Positions 46,669-56,652 of a DNA stretch of 64,000 nucleotides are shown here, in pieces. The notes below the pieces were generated by a model, which had not been told where the DNA came from, ran no database searches, and saw nothing but the letters and a program-made list of their open reading frames with translations. The position numbers and the translations under genes are program-made. The first letter of the stretch is position 1; every line of letters begins with the position of its first letter. This DNA comes from Nitrosospira multiformis (GTDB lineage: Bacteria > Pseudomonadota > Gammaproteobacteria > Burkholderiales > Nitrosomonadaceae): the NCBI RefSeq assembly GCF_900110185.1, contig NZ_FOCT01000008.1, forward strand, positions 1 to 64,000, read 5' to 3'.

Positions 46669-48150
46669 TCATTCGATCCTGCTGTCCAACCCGTTCTCCG
46701 CAATCTCCGCCGCGCGCAGCAGGGCCCTAGCCTTGTTTTGCGTCTCCACCCATTCGCTTTGAGGAACGGAATCGGCAACGATGCCAGCCCCCGCCTGGAC
46801 ATGCAACTTGCCGTCCTTGATCACTCCGGTGCGGATGGCGATAGCCAGATCCATATCCCCGTTGAATCCAAGATATCCGACTGCACCTGCATAGATTCCA
46901 CGCTTCGAGACTTCCAGCTCATCGATGATTTCCATTGCCCGCACCTTCGGCGCCCCACTCACGGTCCCCGCCGGAAAGGTGGCGCGCAGCACATCCATCG
47001 CATTGAGGCCGGGCTTGAGCCGGCCTTCGACATTGGAAACAATGTGCATGACGTGCGAGTAGTGCTCGATACGCATGTTCTCTGTCACCTTTACCGTTCC
47101 GATCTGCGCCACGCGTCCTACATCATTGCGCCCCAGGTCCATCAGCATTACATGCTCCGCCCGCTCTTTCGGGTCGGCGAGCAGATCGGTGGCCAGCGCT
47201 GCGTCTTCTCCTAGGGTCTTGCCCCGTGGACGGGTTCCTGCGATCGGGCGTACCGTAACCGTTTCACCCTCGAGTCGCACCAGGATTTCGGGGGAGGCTC
47301 CCACCACGTAAAAGCTGCCGAGGTGGTAATAAAACATGTAGGGAGAAGGATTGAGGCTGCGCAACGCGCGGTACAGCGCGAGCGGCGAGGCGCCGTACGG
47401 TTTGCTGGTGCGCTGCGATAGCACCACCTGCATGATATCGCCATCAAAAATATAGCGCTTGGCCCGTTCTACTGCCGAGATGAAATCCGCCTCCGCGAAC
47501 TGCGAAACCGGCGCACCCGATTCACACGGCGCTTCCAATGGAATCCGTAACGGTTCTCGGAGAGATCCCAGCAGTTCTTTCAACCGTTTCCGGACACTGG
47601 AATACGCGCCCTCCAGAGCGGCATCCCCATATACGATGAGATAGAGCTTGCCGGAAAGATTATCCACCACTGCCAGTTCCTCCGAAACCAGCAGCAGGAT
47701 TTCGGGCGTATCCATTGTGTCAGGCAGCCTGTGCGCGCACTCGCCGGCGAGCCTGCGCTCGATATAACGTACCGTATCGTACGCGAAATAGCCCGCGAGA
47801 CCGCCGCAAAAACGTGGCAAGCCGGGATAAGGTGCCGCCTTGAAGCGCGCCAGATAGGATTGCACGAAAGCAAGAGGATCTTCCGACTGGAATACTTGGC
47901 TGGTGCTGCCGTCGATTACGCTGACCTCGTTGCCGCGCACTTCGATTCGACTGCGGGCGGGTAAACCGATAACTGAATAACGTCCAAAACGCTCGCCTCC
48001 CTGGACGGATTCCAGCAGATAGGAATAAGGCTCATTTGCCAGCTTCAGATAAACCGACAGCGGGGTGTCAAGATCGGCAAAGGTTTCCAGGACGACAGGA
48101 ATGTGCGTGTAGCCTTTTGTCGCCAGGGCATGGAATTCTGCTTCCGTCAT
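46669..48150 (-). CDS. trpE: Anthranilate synthase component I
   Basis: TrpE makes anthranilate from chorismate with ammonia supplied by TrpG, the first step of tryptophan synthesis. The 493-residue protein has the N-terminal feedback-inhibition segment containing LLESVQGGERFGRYSVIG, where tryptophan binds in the family, and the chorismate-binding core (VLSQRTSK, IAGTRPRG, DLGRNDVGRV, GTVSGAPKVRAMEIIDELE). It follows gph in the rpe-gph-trpE order common in beta- and gammaproteobacteria. trpG, trpD and trpC are not downstream; dacB converges instead. See the possible leader at 48199-48294. Confidence 0.97.
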   Translation of the reverse strand: MTEAEFHALATKGYTHIPVVLETFADLDTPLSVYLKLANEPYSYLLESVQGGERFGRYSVIGLPARSRIEVRGNEVSVIDGSTSQVFQSEDPLAFVQSYLARFKAAPYPGLPRFCGGLAGYFAYDTVRYIERRLAGECAHRLPDTMDTPEILLLVSEELAVVDNLSGKLYLIVYGDAALEGAYSSVRKRLKELLGSLREPLRIPLEAPCESGAPVSQFAEADFISAVERAKRYIFDGDIMQVVLSQRTSKPYGASPLALYRALRSLNPSPYMFYYHLGSFYVVGASPEILVRLEGETVTVRPIAGTRPRGKTLGEDAALATDLLADPKERAEHVMLMDLGRNDVGRVAQIGTVKVTENMRIEHYSHVMHIVSNVEGRLKPGLNAMDVLRATFPAGTVSGAPKVRAMEIIDELEVSKRGIYAGAVGYLGFNGDMDLAIAIRTGVIKDGKLHVQAGAGIVADSVPQSEWVETQNKARALLRAAEIAENGLDSRIE

Positions 48151-48194
48151 GATTCAGACTCCAAAAAAACAGAAAATGAAAAAATACCGCAGAC

Positions 48195-48216
48195 CGGATC
48201 AATGTTTATCGAACCG
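48195..48216 (-). promoter_or_regulatory. Possible attenuator stem near the trpE leader
   Basis: On the minus strand CGGTTCGAT and ATTGATCCG can pair (one mismatch, one G-U) around the loop AAAC, spanning the stop codon of the Trp-rich frame. Two T-runs follow before trpE (48184-48179 and 48169-48163). This is compatible with attenuation, but the stem is not directly joined to the T-runs. Confidence 0.35.
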
Positions 48217-48294
48217 CCAACGCCAACCCCAACAGTGCCAGTAGCACCATCCCTGGGTTGCATATCTTTCCTTTTCCGTTTTTCCGTTACTCAT
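48199..48294 (-). CDS. Trp-rich short ORF before trpE (possible leader peptide)
   Basis: A 31-codon frame whose ATG overlaps the gph stop (ATGA) and whose stop lies 48 bp before trpE. It contains GWCYWHCWGWRWRF, with five TGG codons within 11 codons, as expected of a tryptophan-sensing leader peptide. There is no clear Shine-Dalgarno, so it would rely on coupling to gph. The alternative is that TGG arises by chance because the overlapping frame reads as Leu/Ala-rich (VLLALLGLALA); that frame is only 14 codons long. Confidence 0.42.
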   Translation of the reverse strand: MSNGKTEKERYATQGWCYWHCWGWRWRFDKH

Positions 48295-49019
48295 GAGGAT
48301 TTCTGGATCAGCTTTGTTGCCTCGTATAACGATGGGACGATCGCGTCGCAATCAAGTTCGTACACGTCGCGTCCTTCGTTATATCCATAGGGAACACAAA
48401 ATACGTGAGAACCCGCCGCGCGCGCAGCCTGGGCATCATTCAGCGAATCCCCCACCAGCAGCATGTCATGAGGCTCGATTTCGAAACGTTCACAAGCATG
48501 CAGCAAAGGCATCGGATCCGGCTTCTTTTTCGGCAGGCTATCGCCCGAAACCACGATATCGAAGTAGTCCAGCAATTCCGCCGCACGAAGCAGCGGCAAG
48601 GTAAAAGCCTCTGCCTTGTTGGTCACGCAAGCGAGCCGGAAGCCGCCTGCACGCAAGGCGTTCAATCCCTCGCGCACGCCGGGGTAAGCGCGCGTATCGA
48701 CATACAATGTTTTTTCGTAGCTGCGCTCATACAGCGGCATTGCGCGCTGCAAAAGGTCTGTGTCGGGCTCGCCGTCGAGGTCGCCGGTGAGCGAACGTTT
48801 CACCAGCTTTTCTATCCCTTTGCCAATATAGGATTGGATGGTTTCCAGCGGAAGCTCGGCTTTTCCCAGTTCCTTCAGCATCATATTGGCAGCGGTGGCA
48901 AGATCAGGCGCAGTATCCAGCAAGGTGCCGTCGAGATCGATCATGACCGCTTTGATCGGCAGGGGAAAATGCATATCAGGAGCAGAAGTACGTGCAAGCG
49001 GAGAGAGGCCTTTGTTCAC
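48291..49019 (-). CDS. gph: Phosphoglycolate phosphatase
   Basis: A 242-residue HAD-superfamily phosphatase that removes 2-phosphoglycolate formed by Rubisco oxygenation or DNA repair. Motif I is DLDGTLLDT with the nucleophile Asp28 and Asp30; motif II is in LACVTNKAEAF, and motif III/IV in KKPDPMPLLH and LLVGDSLNDAQAA. An in-frame ATG at residue 16 is an alternative start. Middle gene of rpe-gph-trpE; in a carbon-fixing ammonia oxidiser the enzyme would serve photorespiration-like salvage. Confidence 0.94.
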   Translation of the reverse strand: MNKGLSPLARTSAPDMHFPLPIKAVMIDLDGTLLDTAPDLATAANMMLKELGKAELPLETIQSYIGKGIEKLVKRSLTGDLDGEPDTDLLQRAMPLYERSYEKTLYVDTRAYPGVREGLNALRAGGFRLACVTNKAEAFTLPLLRAAELLDYFDIVVSGDSLPKKKPDPMPLLHACERFEIEPHDMLLVGDSLNDAQAARAAGSHVFCVPYGYNEGRDVYELDCDAIVPSLYEATKLIQKSS

Positions 49020-49135
49020 GTCGTATTATCCATATTAATTAAAAAATAATACCGGCACGTCGTATAAGCGACGAAGCGACGGGGAGCTTTCCCAATGGAT
49101 CGCTCCAAACTTCGGGAGTTTACTCGCGAGCACGC

Positions 49136-49819
49136 TCAAACCTTCTTCAGTTCTGCTCGCAGGGCTGATACGATGGTGTCATAACGGTGGGGATCGCTGT
49201 CCTTCCCTGCGCTGTAAATTGCGGAACCGGCAACGAAAGTATCCGCTCCAGCACGCGCAATTTCCGCAATATTGTCCACTTTCACACCGCCGTCGATTTC
49301 CAGCAGTATGTTCCTGCCGCTCTCATCGATACGTTTTCGCACTTCCCTCAGCTTCGGCAACGCTTCCGGAATGAATTTCTGTCCCCCGAATCCAGGATTG
49401 ACCGACATGATCAGCACCAGGTCCAGCTTGTCGAGAACGTGGTCAAGATAATTCAACGGTGTGGCGGGATTGAAAACAAGTCCTGCCATGCATCCCTGTT
49501 CCTTGATGAGCCCGATGGTGCGATCGATATGGCGCGTTGCCTCCGGATGAAAGGAAATGATATTGGCTCCTGCTTTTGCGAAATCCGGAACGATACGGTC
49601 AACCGGTTCGACCATCAGATGCACGTCGATAATCGCGTCGGTCACCGGTCGAATGGCTTCGCACACAAGGGGTCCGATAGTTAGGTTGGGTACATAATGA
49701 TTATCCATCACATCGAAATGGATAAAATCCGCCCCGGAATTGATAACTGCGGAAACTTCCTCGCCCAGCTTGGCAAAGTTTGCAGATAAAATGCTTGGAG
49801 CAATGCGGTAATTGGCCAT
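49136..49819 (-). CDS. rpe: Ribulose-phosphate 3-epimerase
   Basis: Rpe interconverts ribulose-5-phosphate and xylulose-5-phosphate in the pentose phosphate and Calvin cycles. The protein is a TIM barrel of 227 residues from the start at 49819 ([15 protein letters not shown]); an upstream ATG would add eight residues. Metal-binding and catalytic motifs are present: [34 protein letters not shown] and EIDGGV. It is the first gene of rpe-gph-trpE and is divergent from apaG across a 185-bp gap. Confidence 0.96.
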   Translation of the reverse strand: MANYRIAPSILSANFAKLGEEVSAVINSGADFIHFDVMDNHYVPNLTIGPLVCEAIRPVTDAIIDVHLMVEPVDRIVPDFAKAGANIISFHPEATRHIDRTIGLIKEQGCMAGLVFNPATPLNYLDHVLDKLDLVLIMSVNPGFGGQKFIPEALPKLREVRKRIDESGRNILLEIDGGVKVDNIAEIARAGADTFVAGSAIYSAGKDSDPHRYDTIVSALRAELKKV

Positions 49820-50004
49820 GAAGGGCGTCCTTGTGATGATCAAAAAAGCGCAATTTTAACCGTAAATTGTCTTGCGGCGTTAGTGGCATCGGTCTTTAAA
49901 GCTGCTGTTCCTGGTTGCGATCTCTTGCAGTCTTGAAAATCGTTCCAATGATTTTGCGGCGTGCTGCCCTTGCCCTGAGCCGGAAAATAGTGTGCAATGC
50001 CAGT

Positions 50005-50388
50005 ATGGCTGAAGGAAAAAAATACGAGATCGCGGTAAAGGTTCATACCACCTATCTTCCGGAACAATCGGACGAGGCGCTGGATCGCTATGTATTCGCC
50101 TATACGATCGTTCTTTCCAACACCGGTACCGTCACCGCCCAGCTCATCAGTCGACACTGGGTCATCGCCGATGGCAGCGGTGGCGTACAGGAGGTAAGAG
50201 GCTTGGGAGTGGTAGGAGAGCAGCCGCTGCTGAAGCCGGGAGACAGCTACGAATACACGAGCGGCACGGCCATTTCGACACCGGTAGGCTCAATGAAAGG
50301 CAGCTACCAGATGGTAGCCGAGGATGGCCTGCGCTTCGACGCACCCATTCCCGAGTTCATTCTGAGCGTGCCGCGAATCCTCCATTAA
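50005..50388 (+). CDS. apaG: ApaG protein
   Basis: A 127-residue ApaG (DUF525) protein with a fibronectin-III-like fold. Motifs: FAYTIVLSNTGTVTAQLISRHW, VRGLGVVGEQPLLKPG, and YEYTSGTAISTPVGSMKGSY. The biochemical role is uncertain (linked to Co/Mg transport and Ap4A in enterics). The frame is open upstream to 49915, but the family start is MAEGKKYEIAV at 50005. It converges on der with a 21-bp gap. Confidence 0.93.
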   Translation: MAEGKKYEIAVKVHTTYLPEQSDEALDRYVFAYTIVLSNTGTVTAQLISRHWVIADGSGGVQEVRGLGVVGEQPLLKPGDSYEYTSGTAISTPVGSMKGSYQMVAEDGLRFDAPIPEFILSVPRILH

Positions 50389-50409
50389 GAGATATCTTCC
50401 CCCTCGCCG

Positions 50410-51810
50410 TTACCCATACTTCTTCCGCCCGTATCGTCGACGACGATGAGCCCGTTTTGCCTCGGCTTCGGTGAGCGGAGCGGGGCTCTTTCCCGCGTAG
50501 GGATTGCGGCCTGTCCTGAATTCTATCCGTAGCGGCGTTCCCTCCAACTCGAAGGTATCGCGAAATGTATTTTCCAGATAGCGCTGATAGGTCTGGGGCA
50601 CGGCATTGAGGGCGCTGCCATGGATTATAATCAAGGGCGGATTCGAACCACCCTGATGGGCGTAGCGCAGCTTGGGACGCGACATACCGGCACGCGGAGG
50701 AGGTTGCTTCTCCACCGCGGCCAATAACGTGCGGGTAAGCCTGGGAGTGGGGAGATGAGCCATCGCCGCCTCATAGGCGGCATCGACAGAGGGCAGCAGG
50801 CCTTTCGTTCCAGTACCATGTAGCGCCGAGATGTAGTGAAACCGGGCGAAATTCTGCAGAAATGGCAATTTACGGCTGATATCGCGCTTGATCATGTCAC
50901 GCTGGTACTCATCCAGACTGTCCCACTTGTTCACGGCCAGCACCAGTGCCCGTCCTGCTTCCAGGATGAATCCGGCAATATGCGCATCCTGATCCGAAAT
51001 CTCGCTGCCAGCATCCAGCACCAGTATCACCACGTTGGCATCTTCTATCGCTTGCAGTGTTTTCACCACGGAAAATTTTTCCACGGTCTCCTGCACCTTG
51101 CCGCGGCGGCGCAAGCCGGCTGTATCGATCAGGGTATAGGTACGTCCATTCCGCTCAAAGTCGATATAAATGCTGTCACGCGTTGTCCCCGGCTGATCAA
51201 ACGCGATGACACGTTCCTCTCCCAGCAGGGTGTTCACGAGCGTTGATTTCCCCACATTGGGACGCCCCACGATGGCGATTTTCGGATGCTCGTCTTTTCT
51301 TTCCTGCTCCGGTTCGTCGGGAAGATACTGAAGCGCCAGCGCCACCAGTTCACTCACGTTGTCGCCATGGGCGGCGGAAATTGCACAAGGCTCGCCCAAT
51401 CCCAGTTCGTGAAATTCCGCAGTAACGACGGAAACAGCCATGCCTTCGGTCTTGTTTACCGCCAGCAGGGTTCGGCGACCCGATCTGCGAAGTTGCTCGG
51501 CGACAATTTTGTCCTGCGCCGTCAAACCGCTTCGACCGTCCACGATGAAGAGCACGACATCAGCCTCGTCAATTGCTTGCAGCGTCTGCTTCGCCATTTC
51601 GTGCAGGATGCCTTCCGTTGCCATCGGCTCGAAGCCTCCTGTATCGACCACGAGATACGGCCTGTCGCCCAGCTTGCCGTGTCCGTAATGACGGTCGCGC
51701 GTTAACCCCGGCATGTCGGCCACCAGCGCGTCGCGACTGCGTGTCAAACGGTTAAAAAGCGTGGACTTGCCGACGTTGGATCGCCCTACCAGTACGAGGG
51801 TGGGTTTCAT
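50410..51810 (-). CDS. der: Ribosome-assembly GTPase Der (EngA)
   Basis: A 466-residue double-GTPase needed for 50S ribosome maturation. Two Ras-like domains are seen: GRSNVGKST at the N-terminus with DTGGF, and [10 protein letters not shown] near residue 185 with DTAGL, followed by the KH-like C-terminal domain and a basic tail ([15 protein letters not shown]). It is the last gene of the long ndk-to-der cluster; 151 bp separate it from bamB. Confidence 0.97.
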   Translation of the reverse strand: MKPTLVLVGRSNVGKSTLFNRLTRSRDALVADMPGLTRDRHYGHGKLGDRPYLVVDTGGFEPMATEGILHEMAKQTLQAIDEADVVLFIVDGRSGLTAQDKIVAEQLRRSGRRTLLAVNKTEGMAVSVVTAEFHELGLGEPCAISAAHGDNVSELVALALQYLPDEPEQERKDEHPKIAIVGRPNVGKSTLVNTLLGEERVIAFDQPGTTRDSIYIDFERNGRTYTLIDTAGLRRRGKVQETVEKFSVVKTLQAIEDANVVILVLDAGSEISDQDAHIAGFILEAGRALVLAVNKWDSLDEYQRDMIKRDISRKLPFLQNFARFHYISALHGTGTKGLLPSVDAAYEAAMAHLPTPRLTRTLLAAVEKQPPPRAGMSRPKLRYAHQGGSNPPLIIIHGSALNAVPQTYQRYLENTFRDTFELEGTPLRIEFRTGRNPYAGKSPAPLTEAEAKRAHRRRRYGRKKYG

Positions 51811-51961
51811 GATTTCAGCTTTCGTCTAAAACAGGGCTCGGCTGCGGCATATGGCACGGAGTTGAAGCGCTGAACAGCGATTTCGCGGATTACCCGAGGT
51901 GTTCCTCAGAAGAAGGTGAATTTTCAAACACGCGCGCCCAAGCGTCCGACTAGGCACGCGA

Positions 51962-53287
51962 TTAGGCACCAAATGCAAAAACTCCGCCTTTCCGGGTTTG
52001 TACCGCGATACCATTGGGCAATGATATGGGACGGGCGGTAATGGCACTTTCGTCGGTTCCGGAGCGCGCAATAATGGCGCCGTTATCCTTCCTGATGAAA
52101 TTTACATAACCTTGAGAATCTCCGACCACGATACGAGCGCCGTGCACCAGCGGAGCGGATAACTTGAGTCCGTTGAGCAGATCCTGCGCCCATACGCTGG
52201 TGCCATCCCTTTTGTCGTAAGCCACTATTCCGCCCCTGTTCTCGCTCACATAAACGTAATTGTCATCCATGGCCAGACCGGCATTACTGGATACATCCCG
52301 GGCCCAGATCTGGTTACCAGCTGTAATATCGAAGCAGGCGATACGCCCTTGGTAGGCAACAGCGCACACCTGCTGCTCATCCAGAACGGGCAAACTGGTG
52401 ACATCCGAAATTCGCTCAAGTTCGGTGGCGCCCCTGGGGCGTGATACCATTGCCTCCCAAACCAAGCTGCCGTTCGAAAGATTCAGCGCCACCAGCCTGC
52501 CCCCGGCAAAACCAGCATATACCCTATCATTGGCAATCAGCGCGCCAGCGAAACTCCGCACTGTCAGGGATGGGGTAGCGCCCTGATAAACCCACTTGCG
52601 CTTGCCGCTCTCGCTATCCAACCCGTATATACGACCGTCTCCCGTGCGAACGACTACCACGCCCATTCCGGCATGCGGCGGACTCAACACTTCCGTTGAA
52701 AGATTCGCAGTCCACTTCGGTTTGCCGCTTTTCTCGTCGAAAGCCAGCACTTCGCCCTTGAAAGTGCCTACCAGCAGCATACCATCTCCCGCGCCAATTC
52801 CACCCGCGAGAGGATGCTTGGTGTCGATGACACCTGAAGCCTTGCCAGAAGCTGGGTCGAAACGCACAAGACGACCATCCGGTCCCCCCGCGTAGACAGC
52901 GCCATCGCCGAAAACCGGCAGAAATACAGTCGCCGGACTTTCCTCGACGCCCGCCTCCCAACCGGGACGGGTGCTCGGTATCACCTCCAGCTGTGCGATC
53001 TGCTCCGGGCTCATTTGAACCTCACCTGGTCCGAAAAGGTCCGTGACACCGGATACATCGATATCGGCAAGGCTGCGGGTCACATCGCGCACCATATCTA
53101 CCATGCCTGCACATCCGGAAAGCGCGAAGGACGATACGAACAGCAGAATATAGCGCCAGAATGCACTATTCGCCAGGTGAAACGGACGCGCTTCTTCCAA
53201 GAGTGATATTTCCTTGTGCACGCCACTGGGGTCAGGCACGGGAAAAACATTCAGCAACTCATCGGCTGAGGCTTTGCTTGCGCGCAT
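51962..53287 (-). CDS. bamB: Outer-membrane assembly lipoprotein BamB
   Basis: BamB is the beta-propeller lipoprotein of the BAM complex. The protein shows repeated PQQ-type blades (FDPASGK, LDSESGKRKWVYQG, LNLSNGSLVWEAMV, YDKRDGTSVWAQDL) after a lipoprotein signal ending FALSGC. From the ATG at 53287 it is 441 residues, but about 40 residues precede the signal, which is too many; a TTG near 53203 with AAGGA upstream, giving MEEARPFHLANSAFW, would be a better start. It lies between the yfgM-like gene and der, the usual context. Confidence 0.92.
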   Translation of the reverse strand: MRASKASADELLNVFPVPDPSGVHKEISLLEEARPFHLANSAFWRYILLFVSSFALSGCAGMVDMVRDVTRSLADIDVSGVTDLFGPGEVQMSPEQIAQLEVIPSTRPGWEAGVEESPATVFLPVFGDGAVYAGGPDGRLVRFDPASGKASGVIDTKHPLAGGIGAGDGMLLVGTFKGEVLAFDEKSGKPKWTANLSTEVLSPPHAGMGVVVVRTGDGRIYGLDSESGKRKWVYQGATPSLTVRSFAGALIANDRVYAGFAGGRLVALNLSNGSLVWEAMVSRPRGATELERISDVTSLPVLDEQQVCAVAYQGRIACFDITAGNQIWARDVSSNAGLAMDDNYVYVSENRGGIVAYDKRDGTSVWAQDLLNGLKLSAPLVHGARIVVGDSQGYVNFIRKDNGAIIARSGTDESAITARPISLPNGIAVQTRKGGVFAFGA

Positions 53288-53444
53288 TTTCCTGTTTATG
53301 AGAAGGAGTGATTACGAAAAAATCAACGAGCCGATCAAGTCATATCATGTTAAGGGAGCGGCTTTCAGAGTGGACCGGCTGCAGCAAGCCGCCAGGGGTA
53401 GCGGGCTCGCGCTGGAGTTTATCCAGTTTATATTGAAACTATAA

Positions 53445-54083
53445 CTATTTGGCGCTTGGCAGCGCATCCAGCTTCATCTGCACGATATCATGGTAAGTGC
53501 TGCCGGCACTTATCCTGGCAAGCGCCATTTGATAAGCCGCCCGGGCTTCGCCAAATTTCCCGGTGGCCGTCAGCACATCGCCCCGGCGATCGGCATAGAG
53601 TCCGTCGAAGGATTCCCCATGCTTGACCTCAAGCAGGCGCAGCGCCTCGTCGTATTTTTTCTCATCCAGCAATACGCCCGTCAAACGTAATCGCGCCATG
53701 TCTTTCAGCTCTTCTTCCCCGGAATTGTCGAGCACCCATTGCAGGCGGTTTTTCGTGTTCTGCAAATCTCCGGCGTTGAAGCTGGCTTGAGCCGATATCA
53801 ATGCTGCACGCGACGCGTAACCGCTACTCGGAAAGCTTTCCATCACCAGACCGGCAGCGTCGCTGATTTTTTTTGCATCGCCACTCCCCTGAACCTGTAG
53901 CACGGAATCATACAATTCCAGGGCCTGCTCGGTTTTCTGCTTCTTGTAGTAGTTCCATACCTGTGCGCCGGCGATACCCGCGATGAAAACTGCGACAACC
54001 ACAATCACCATTGTGCCGTACGTGTTCCACCAGGATTTCAACTCGTCTATATTTTCCTGTTCTTCCGGATTATATGCTGCCAT
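53445..54083 (-). CDS. yfgM: YfgM-like TPR protein
   Basis: A 212-residue inner-membrane protein: cytoplasmic N-terminus (EEQENIDELKSWWNTYG), one membrane helix at about residues 26-45 and a periplasmic TPR-like part (GYASRAALISAQASFNAGDL). In E. coli, YfgM works with the Sec translocon and PpiD on exported proteins. It sits between hisS (36-bp gap) and bamB (157-bp gap), the conserved place. Confidence 0.9.
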   Translation of the reverse strand: MAAYNPEEQENIDELKSWWNTYGTMVIVVVAVFIAGIAGAQVWNYYKKQKTEQALELYDSVLQVQGSGDAKKISDAAGLVMESFPSSGYASRAALISAQASFNAGDLQNTKNRLQWVLDNSGEEELKDMARLRLTGVLLDEKKYDEALRLLEVKHGESFDGLYADRRGDVLTATGKFGEARAAYQMALARISAGSTYHDIVQMKLDALPSAK

Positions 54084-54119
54084 TTACCTTCCCAAGTTTG
54101 GAATTGGAATTCTTCTGAT

Positions 54120-55379
54120 TCAAGCCTTTTTCAACAGGTCGGCAGCTTCCGCAAGCTCCACCCGGACCTGCTCCGCTGCTTCCCGCAGCGGCTTGATGCT
54201 TATTTCGCCGGCTTGCGCTTCATCATCTCCGATGATGACCGCAAAACGCGCCCCGCTGGCGTCGGCTTTTCTCATCTGCCCCTTGAAGCTGCCCTCTCCG
54301 CAATGCAGAATTGCCTGGAACCCACGATCCCTCAGGTATCTTACCGTTTTCCAGGCAAACCCGGCCGCGACATCGCCCTTGTGAACCACGTAGACATCAG
54401 GAGAAGCCTGAGGGATGGCACTGTCCATCACCAGTGCCAGTACTCGTTCCACTCCCAGGGCGAATCCGCACGCGGGAGTAGCCTTGCCGCCAACCTGTTC
54501 TACCAGTCCGTCATAACGTCCCCCTGCGCAGACGGTTCCCTGCGCCCCCAGCTTGTCGGTGACCCACTCGAATACGGTGCGATTATAATAATCCAGTCCC
54601 CGTACCAGCCGCGGGTTGATCTCGAAGTCGATCCCCTGCTCGCGCAGGATTTGCTGCAAACCTTCAAAATGAATGAGAGAGTCCTCGTCCAGGTCATCCA
54701 GTAACCGCGGAGCGCCCTCGATAATCTCTCTCATCTCGGCATTCTTGCTGTCGAGTATGCGCAGGGGGTTGCTGTGCAGGCGCCTGGATGCATCCTCATC
54801 CAGCTTGCATAGATGCCGCTGCAGGTAGCCGATCAGGCGGGTACGGTGCACGGAGCGCGACTCCGCGCTGCCAAGCGTCCCGATTTCGAGCCGCACGCCG
54901 GAAACACCGAGCCGCTTCCACAAGTCGGCGCCCATGACGATAAGCTCGGCATCGATATCGGGGCCGGCATACCCCAGAGCTTCTGCGCCGACCTGATGGA
55001 ATTGCCGGTAACGTCCTTTTTGCGGACGCTCGTGGCGGAACATCGCACCCGAATAATATAGCCGTTGCGGGCCGGAATAGAGCAGATTATGCTCAAGAAC
55101 CGCACGTACGCAGGACGCGGTTCCTTCCGGCCGCAGTGTCAGGCTCTCGCCGTTGAGATGATCCACAAAGGTGTACATCTCTTTCTCGACGATGTCTGTG
55201 ACCGCGCCGATGGAACGCACAAACAGGTCGGTCTGCTCGACTATCGGCATGCGGATATTACGGTAGCCATAAGCCGCCATCCAGTCACGGACACTTTGCT
55301 CGAAGAACTCCCACCGGTCAATCTGATCAGGCAGGATGTCGTTCATCCCGCGTACAGCCTGAATCCCCCTAGTGGGCAT
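54120..55379 (-). CDS. hisS: Histidyl-tRNA synthetase
   Basis: A 419-residue class II aminoacyl-tRNA synthetase. Motif 2 is in [22 protein letters not shown], the histidine-specific signatures are [15 protein letters not shown] and [14 protein letters not shown], and motif 3 is [11 protein letters not shown]. The N-terminus overlaps the ispG 3' end by 11 bp. Order ispG-hisS-yfgM-bamB-der is conserved in proteobacteria. Confidence 0.97.
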   Translation of the reverse strand: MPTRGIQAVRGMNDILPDQIDRWEFFEQSVRDWMAAYGYRNIRMPIVEQTDLFVRSIGAVTDIVEKEMYTFVDHLNGESLTLRPEGTASCVRAVLEHNLLYSGPQRLYYSGAMFRHERPQKGRYRQFHQVGAEALGYAGPDIDAELIVMGADLWKRLGVSGVRLEIGTLGSAESRSVHRTRLIGYLQRHLCKLDEDASRRLHSNPLRILDSKNAEMREIIEGAPRLLDDLDEDSLIHFEGLQQILREQGIDFEINPRLVRGLDYYNRTVFEWVTDKLGAQGTVCAGGRYDGLVEQVGGKATPACGFALGVERVLALVMDSAIPQASPDVYVVHKGDVAAGFAWKTVRYLRDRGFQAILHCGEGSFKGQMRKADASGARFAVIIGDDEAQAGEISIKPLREAAEQVRVELAEAADLLKKA

Positions 55380-56619
55380 CGACTGCTTTCTTGGGGTATT
55401 TCATCTGTACATATTCATCGACTATCTGGCGAAACTCGCCTGCGATATTGTCACCTTTCAGCGTTACAGACTTCTGGCCGTCCACAAATACTGGCGCCAC
55501 CGGCCGTTCCCCCGAGCCTGGCAGGCTGATACCGATATTGGCATGCTTGCTTTCGCCCGGGCCATTGACCACGCAGCCCATCACAGCGAGGGTCATATTT
55601 TCCACACCTTCGTATTCCTCGCGCCATACCAGCATCTGCTCGCGCACGTAGCCCTGGATGCTTTCCGCCAGTTCCTGAAAATAGGTGCTGGTGGTACGGC
55701 CGCAGCCGGGACAGGCAGCAACCAGAGGCACAAAAGCGCGCAAACCGGTGGTTTGCAGTATCTCCTGGGCCACGATCACTTCGCGCGCGCGATCTCCCCC
55801 TGGCTCGGGCGTCAACGATATCCGTATCGTATCGCCGATACCCTCGAGAAGCAGTACCGACAGTGCTGCCGTGGAAGCAACAATCCCCTTCGAACCCATG
55901 CCCGCCTCGGTGAGCCCAAGGTGCAGCGCATAGTCGCAGCGGGATGCAAGGGCGCGATAAACGGTAATGAGGTCTCTCACCCCGCTCATCTTGCATGACA
56001 ATATGATTCTGTCACGACCCAGCCCGATCTCCTCCGCGCGCTCAGCGCTTTGAAGTGCAGAGGTAATCAAGGCTTCGTACATTACCGCGGAGGCATCCTT
56101 CGGGTCCCCGGAGCGGGCATTCTCGTCCATCATGCGCGCCAGCAGCTCGGGATCGAGGCTTCCCCAGTTGACCCCGATGCGCACCGGTTTTTCATACTTG
56201 CAGGCCGCTTCGATCAGAATGGAAAACTGTTCGTCACGTTTCTTTCCATGCCCGACATTACCGGGATTGATACGGTATTTCGCCAGTGCACGTGCGCAAT
56301 CGGGATACTCTGTCACCAGTTTATGGCCATTGAAGTGAAAATCGCCTATCAGGGGAACGTGGCAACCCATATCGTCGAGTCGAGCCCTGATACCCGGCAC
56401 CGCCTTGGCTGCTTCGGCCGTATTGACGGTGATGCGCACGAGTTCGGATCCGGCACGCGCAAGCTGGGCCACTTGCACGGTGGTAGCAATTTCATCTTCC
56501 GTATCGGTATTGGTCATGGACTGCACTACGATGGGCGCGCCCCCGCCGATCCGGATCGAACCTACCTGAACGCCCACGCTGTTCCGGCGTGGGGGAAAAG
56601 CACTTTGAACCATAGACAT
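55369..56619 (-). CDS. ispG: 4-hydroxy-3-methylbut-2-enyl diphosphate synthase (flavodoxin)
   Basis: IspG converts MEcPP to HMBPP in the MEP isoprenoid pathway with a 4Fe-4S cluster. The 416-residue protein has the TIM-barrel part ([25 protein letters not shown]) and the cluster ligands in CPGCGRTTS and GCVVNGPGE. Its products feed hopanoid synthesis by HpnD in this window. It follows rodZ after 33 bp. Confidence 0.97.
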   Translation of the reverse strand: MSMVQSAFPPRRNSVGVQVGSIRIGGGAPIVVQSMTNTDTEDEIATTVQVAQLARAGSELVRITVNTAEAAKAVPGIRARLDDMGCHVPLIGDFHFNGHKLVTEYPDCARALAKYRINPGNVGHGKKRDEQFSILIEAACKYEKPVRIGVNWGSLDPELLARMMDENARSGDPKDASAVMYEALITSALQSAERAEEIGLGRDRIILSCKMSGVRDLITVYRALASRCDYALHLGLTEAGMGSKGIVASTAALSVLLLEGIGDTIRISLTPEPGGDRAREVIVAQEILQTTGLRAFVPLVAACPGCGRTTSTYFQELAESIQGYVREQMLVWREEYEGVENMTLAVMGCVVNGPGESKHANIGISLPGSGERPVAPVFVDGQKSVTLKGDNIAGEFRQIVDEYVQMKYPKKAVDAH

Positions 56620-56652
56620 GATGAATATGAAATTCTGTGTTGAAATTGAAAT

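Noticed and set aside
49056..49080. CGTCG-CGACG hairpin between rpe and gph as a terminator
   Set aside because: The stem is only 5 bp and several bases separate it from the T-rich stretch.
53298..53444. 48-codon ORF on the plus strand between bamB and the yfgM-like gene
   Set aside because: It has no convincing ribosome-binding site or family resemblance and runs against the direction of a conserved operon; I cannot support it.
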